DNA of 64,000 nt from Pempheris klunzingeri (taxonomy: Eukaryota; Chordata; Actinopteri; Acropomatiformes; Pempheridae): NCBI RefSeq assembly GCF_042242105.1, contig NC_092027.1:1-64000 (forward strand), read 5' to 3'. Position 1 is the first letter of the stretch. The number at the start of each line of letters is the position of its first letter. Positions 60,739 to 64,000 of this stretch are shown here, one piece after another. The notes beneath the pieces were generated by a model. That model was not told the DNA's origin. It saw only the letters and a program-made list of their open reading frames with translations, and made no database searches. The translations under genes and the position numbers were made by a program.

Positions 60739-62664
60739 ATGTTGAAGCTGGACGTGCTGCGGCTCTTCGTGGACCAGCGGCTCTCCGCCGCCACCGACGA
60801 CATCTTCCGCCGTTTGGCCGCCACCATCTCCGACTACGAGGGACAACTTCACCGGCTACAGCGGCAGGTCCACCGGCAACAGAGGCTGCTGGCGGCGGCC
60901 GGGCGACCGGAGGAGACACCGGAGGAGACACCGGAGGACGGACAGGGTCGGTGGTCTGTTGTTTGTTTGATAAAGAAAATGTCCGTTGAGTTTGTGACGC
61001 AGCCTTTGTCTACCGTCAGATGTCGCTGTGGAAATAAATTCGTCTGGACCATGTCTTACCATGCACCTGAACACAGTGTCTAGTTTAGTGTGAAATGTAA
61101 CGGGAGATCCAGCCGGTGAGCTAACGGGACTGGAGCCGTTAACTGTAGAAAACAGGAGCGTGTTTGTTTCTCAGGTGTTCTGCAGGTTTTCAGACCACTC
61201 AAAGCACAGCAGGTGAGGGGGCGGGGCTTCGGCCCTCACATCAGACAAGAAGAGGGCGGGGCATCACGACCAGAGGGGGCCGGCACAAAGTCCTCACAGA
61301 ATCCTGATTGGCTGATGGGAACGCCTGAGACTGACCAGACTCGTTTGTCCAATCGGATCCAGTCCTGCAGGGACCACCTGGGACCTGGTCCTGATGTCCA
61401 CAAACAGGAAGTGGTTGAGGGTCACATGTTGCTGGACATCAGCTCCCAGCAGGAAGGTCAGTACAGCCCCCACGTATATCGCCACAGTAACCAGATTAGG
61501 CACAGTTATCGGCCACAGATTGAAAACCAGAGAAAGAGACGTTTCATGTTTGATTCAGTTATTTTCACATCAGTCACCTTCATCTGTTGAAGACCGTTAA
61601 CCACATTACTTCTGATGACCTGGTTGCTCAGCTCACCTGTGCAGTGAGCATCAGTCTGCTGCTGTTCTTGTCCTCCAGGTGTTCTGCAGGTTTTTACCAC
61701 ACAAGAACAGCAGGTGAGGAGGCGGAGCTTTAATCTACACATCAGACGGGAGGAGAGCAGACCAGGATCGGAGGAGGACACAGAGTTCACACAGAGTCCT
61801 GATTGGCTGATGGAGAGCTACAGGGATGATCCTTCATCCAATCATATTCAGTCTCTCAGGGAGGACGACCTCGCCCCCTCAGACCCGCTAATGAAACAAG
61901 AACCTGGAGGGACCCGCAGACCTGCAGACCTTAGCTGGGACTCCATCATGGACTCAGAGTCCTCTACTGAGGACAGTGATGACGCACAGCTGGGACCAGA
62001 TCGCCAGAGGACTGGGGGGGCTCAGCCTCCAGCGGACCAGAAGCCGCTGGTCTGCGGCAGCTGTGGCCGAGAGTTCAGCTCAAAGCGAACTCTGAGGAGA
62101 CACGTCAGACAAAACAAATCCGTGGACCAGGACCAGATGTCCTGCAGTCTCCGCAGACAGAGGGCCCCCTTCCAGAGTCCCGTCAAGTCCTTCAGCTGCC
62201 GGGTCTGCGGGATCGCCTTCCACACACTAGGCATCCTGGTCCGCCATGCAGAGAACCACTGCAAGGAGCCAGCGAGCCGCTGTGGGGCATGCGGGGACCA
62301 CCTGGAGTCCACAGAGACCCTGAGAGACCACCTGCGGTCCCACAAGGAGCTGGGCAGGACCTGTGAAGTGTGCGGGAAGAAGTGCAGTTCCATCAGGAGG
62401 ATGGAGATCCACAAACGGGTCCACACTGGAGAGAAACCGTACAGCTGCGTCTTCTGCAGCCGAGACTTCAGCAGGAAGGAGAGTCTAGAGAGACACCTGA
62501 AGGTCCACAGCGGCGACAGACCTCACACCTGTGGCGTCTGTGGGACGACCTTCACCAGGAGGGAGTACCTAGTGGTCCACCACCTGAGGACCGGCCATGC
62601 AGAACGACACGGTTCACCTGCTGGGGAGGCTGGGGGGTCAAAGGGACAGAGCCGTCCAACCTGA
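60739..62664 (+). CDS. Zinc-finger gene I, three exons, 491 aa, with a duplicated linker exon
   Basis: Exons are 60739-60946 (MLKLDVLRLFVDQRLSAATDDI..., donor CAGG|GTCGGT), 61175-61456 and 61679-62664. They total 1476 nt in frame. The N-terminal domain has one helical motif. Exon 2 and the start of exon 3 are paralogous copies: VLQVFRPLKAQQVRGRGF against VLQVFTTQEQQVRRRSF, then HIRQEE/HIRREE, QNPDWLM/QSPDWLM and an acidic tail. All introns are phase 1, so exon 2 (282 nt) can be skipped without frame change. The finger region (about residues 287-465) has six units. The first lacks its last His; the last has HX5H. Units 2-4 follow the CRVCG, CGACG, CEVCGKK module of F-H. This is the smallest array among genes with working fingers. 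Predicted nuclear DNA-binding regulator. Confidence 0.85.
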
Positions 62665-63530
62665 TCCTGTGAAACACGACAGGACAGAAAATAAGACATT
62701 AGCATGCAACACTTTTTATGCATTTTTACATAAAGTGTGAGGCTAAAGAGACTTAATCTGGACCAGACTGGTTCCTCAGCAGCTCGACTGAACAGAAAAT
62801 TAAACCCTTTTTGTAACCAATTGATCTTTTACAGGAGCAGACTGTTGAATTGTCTTGTTCTCTGTCTTTACTATAGTGTGGAGTCCCTCAGGTAGGTGTC
62901 CTGGGGCCTCTGGTCTTTTCTATTAAATGTGATATAGATTAATTATCCAGAAGAGTGTCATGTCCCAGATCGCACTAAAAATTGAGTGGTGATTTTTTTT
63001 ACCTGAAGGAGGTCTCAGGGTGAACTCCAGGTTTGGAAATGATTAATTGGTTGTGATAAATCGGTTCAATTGAAAATGTTCAGCAGCATGAACAAAGTTT
63101 TAACTGCGATTTGTTTCATTTAAAGGAACTGATTTTGGTAAATCCTCTTATTGATATGGAGTTCCTCAGGGAGGTGTCCCAAGGCCTTGTTTCTTTCCAT
63201 TAAATGTGATATGAGTTGTAAAAAATGTAAATGTTTATATAAATCTTTTTTGTTCTGTCTTTAATTCTACAATGTCTGAGATACTTTTTAAATCTGAGGC
63301 TTTTCTCATTTATTAAACTGTTTCAAATGAAACCAGCAGTCTGACATGTTGGAGGTTATGTTCATATTTTCTACTTCAAAACGTAAACATATTCGGCAGG
63401 TGAAACTTTATGTTGAATGACTCTAAGTGAGACGTCTTTACTGAGTCGCACATGATCAATACATCATACAAAGACTCATCAGCTGATCTCCGACAGCGTC
63501 GAGAGAGAGCAGCAACACCAAGGAGATGAT
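62665..63530. mobile_element. Two degenerate LINE reverse-transcriptase scraps in non-coding sequence
   Basis: At about 62875-62935 and 63155-63215 the plus strand carries related 60-bp stretches. One reads GGAGTTCCTCAGGGAGGTG, the other GGAGTCCCTCAGGTAGGTG. Both are followed by a TTTCTATTAAATGTGATAT-like piece. The first matches the YGVPQGGV reverse-transcriptase motif. The surrounding sequence is unrecognised. Confidence 0.4.
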
Positions 63531-64000
63531 CCTGTACAGGAGGTCTGAGGAGGAGGGTCTGAAGAGGACAGGGTCTGAGGAAGAGGGTCTGAGGAGGAGG
63601 GGGTTCTAAGGAGGAGGGTCTGTGGAGGTCTGAGGATCAGAGGGTCTGAGGAGGAGGGTCTGTGGAGATCTGAGGATCAGAAGGTCTGAAGAGGAGGAGG
63701 TCTGAGGAAGAGGGTCTGAGGAGGAGGGGGTTCTGAGGAGGTCTGAGAGGGTCTGAGGAAGAGGGTCTGTGGAGGTCTGAGGAGCAGAGGGTCTGAGGAG
63801 GAGGGGGTTCTGAGGAGGAAGAGGTTCTGAGGAGGAGGGGGGGTTCTGAGGAGGTCTGAGAGGGTCTGAGGAAGAGGGTCTGAGGAGGTCTGAGGAGCAG
63901 AGGGTCTGAGGAGGAGGGGGTTCTGAGGAGGTCTGAGAAAGGGTCTGAGGAGGAGGAGGTCTGAGGAAGAGGGTCTAAGGAGGAGGAGGTCTGAGGAAGA
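63531..64000. repeat. Purine-rich minisatellite, incomplete at window end
   Basis: Irregular repeats of GGTCTGAGGAGGAGG, GGTCTGAGGAAGAGG and GGGGGTTCTGAGGAGG continue to the last base. No coding frame. Confidence 0.93.

Overview
This is a vertebrate chromosome end, most likely from a percomorph teleost fish. The window opens with about 4.35 kb of near-perfect CCCTAA telomere repeat, written 5'->3' from the chromosome tip. Spliced genes with GT/AG introns, L2/CR1-type and L1-type LINEs, a Tc1 transposon and a tRNA-derived SINE of fish type follow. So do the poly-C2H2 zinc-finger genes with a KEEQEE-type linker that are typical of teleosts. The species cannot be read from the sequence.

Layout: (1) 1-4350 is telomere. 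(2) 4351-8334 is a subtelomeric satellite of one terminal fragment and four longer units, separated by short interstitial telomere blocks. (3) 8335-12250 is decaying subtelomere, a truncated Tc1, an L2-type LINE and a SINE. (4) 14.6-35.4 kb holds four minus-strand zinc-finger genes, here called A to D. All four have a nearly identical linker, but only C and D have a recognisable N-terminal exon. Solo LTR, LINE and minisatellite sequence lies between them. (5) 35.8-38.2 kb is a compound minisatellite. (6) 38.4-42.6 kb is dnai2, an outer-arm dynein intermediate chain gene in 12 exons. Two RFX-like X-boxes lie just upstream. (7) 43.0-62.7 kb holds five plus-strand zinc-finger genes, E to I. (8) 62.7-64.0 kb holds LINE scraps and a purine-rich minisatellite running off the window.

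The zinc-finger genes share one plan. A short exon encodes an N-terminal helical motif (R-L-x-A-A-A-E-E-I), one phase-1 intron follows, and one large exon carries an acidic linker and the finger array. All start codons, splice sites and frames given here were read by eye and the spliced frames close. The proteins are expected to be nuclear DNA-binding factors; their targets are unknown. dnai2 is the only conserved single-copy gene and is functionally unrelated (motile cilia).

The points most worth checking are: hairpins of different sequence at the same place in the subtelomeric units; an N-terminal exon and promoter shared by genes with unrelated second exons; A and B exons that may borrow an upstream N-terminal exon; a recurrent short finger with nine instead of twelve loop residues; an internally duplicated exon in gene I; and a 44-bp minisatellite carried by a dispersed repeat at three sites with different copy numbers.
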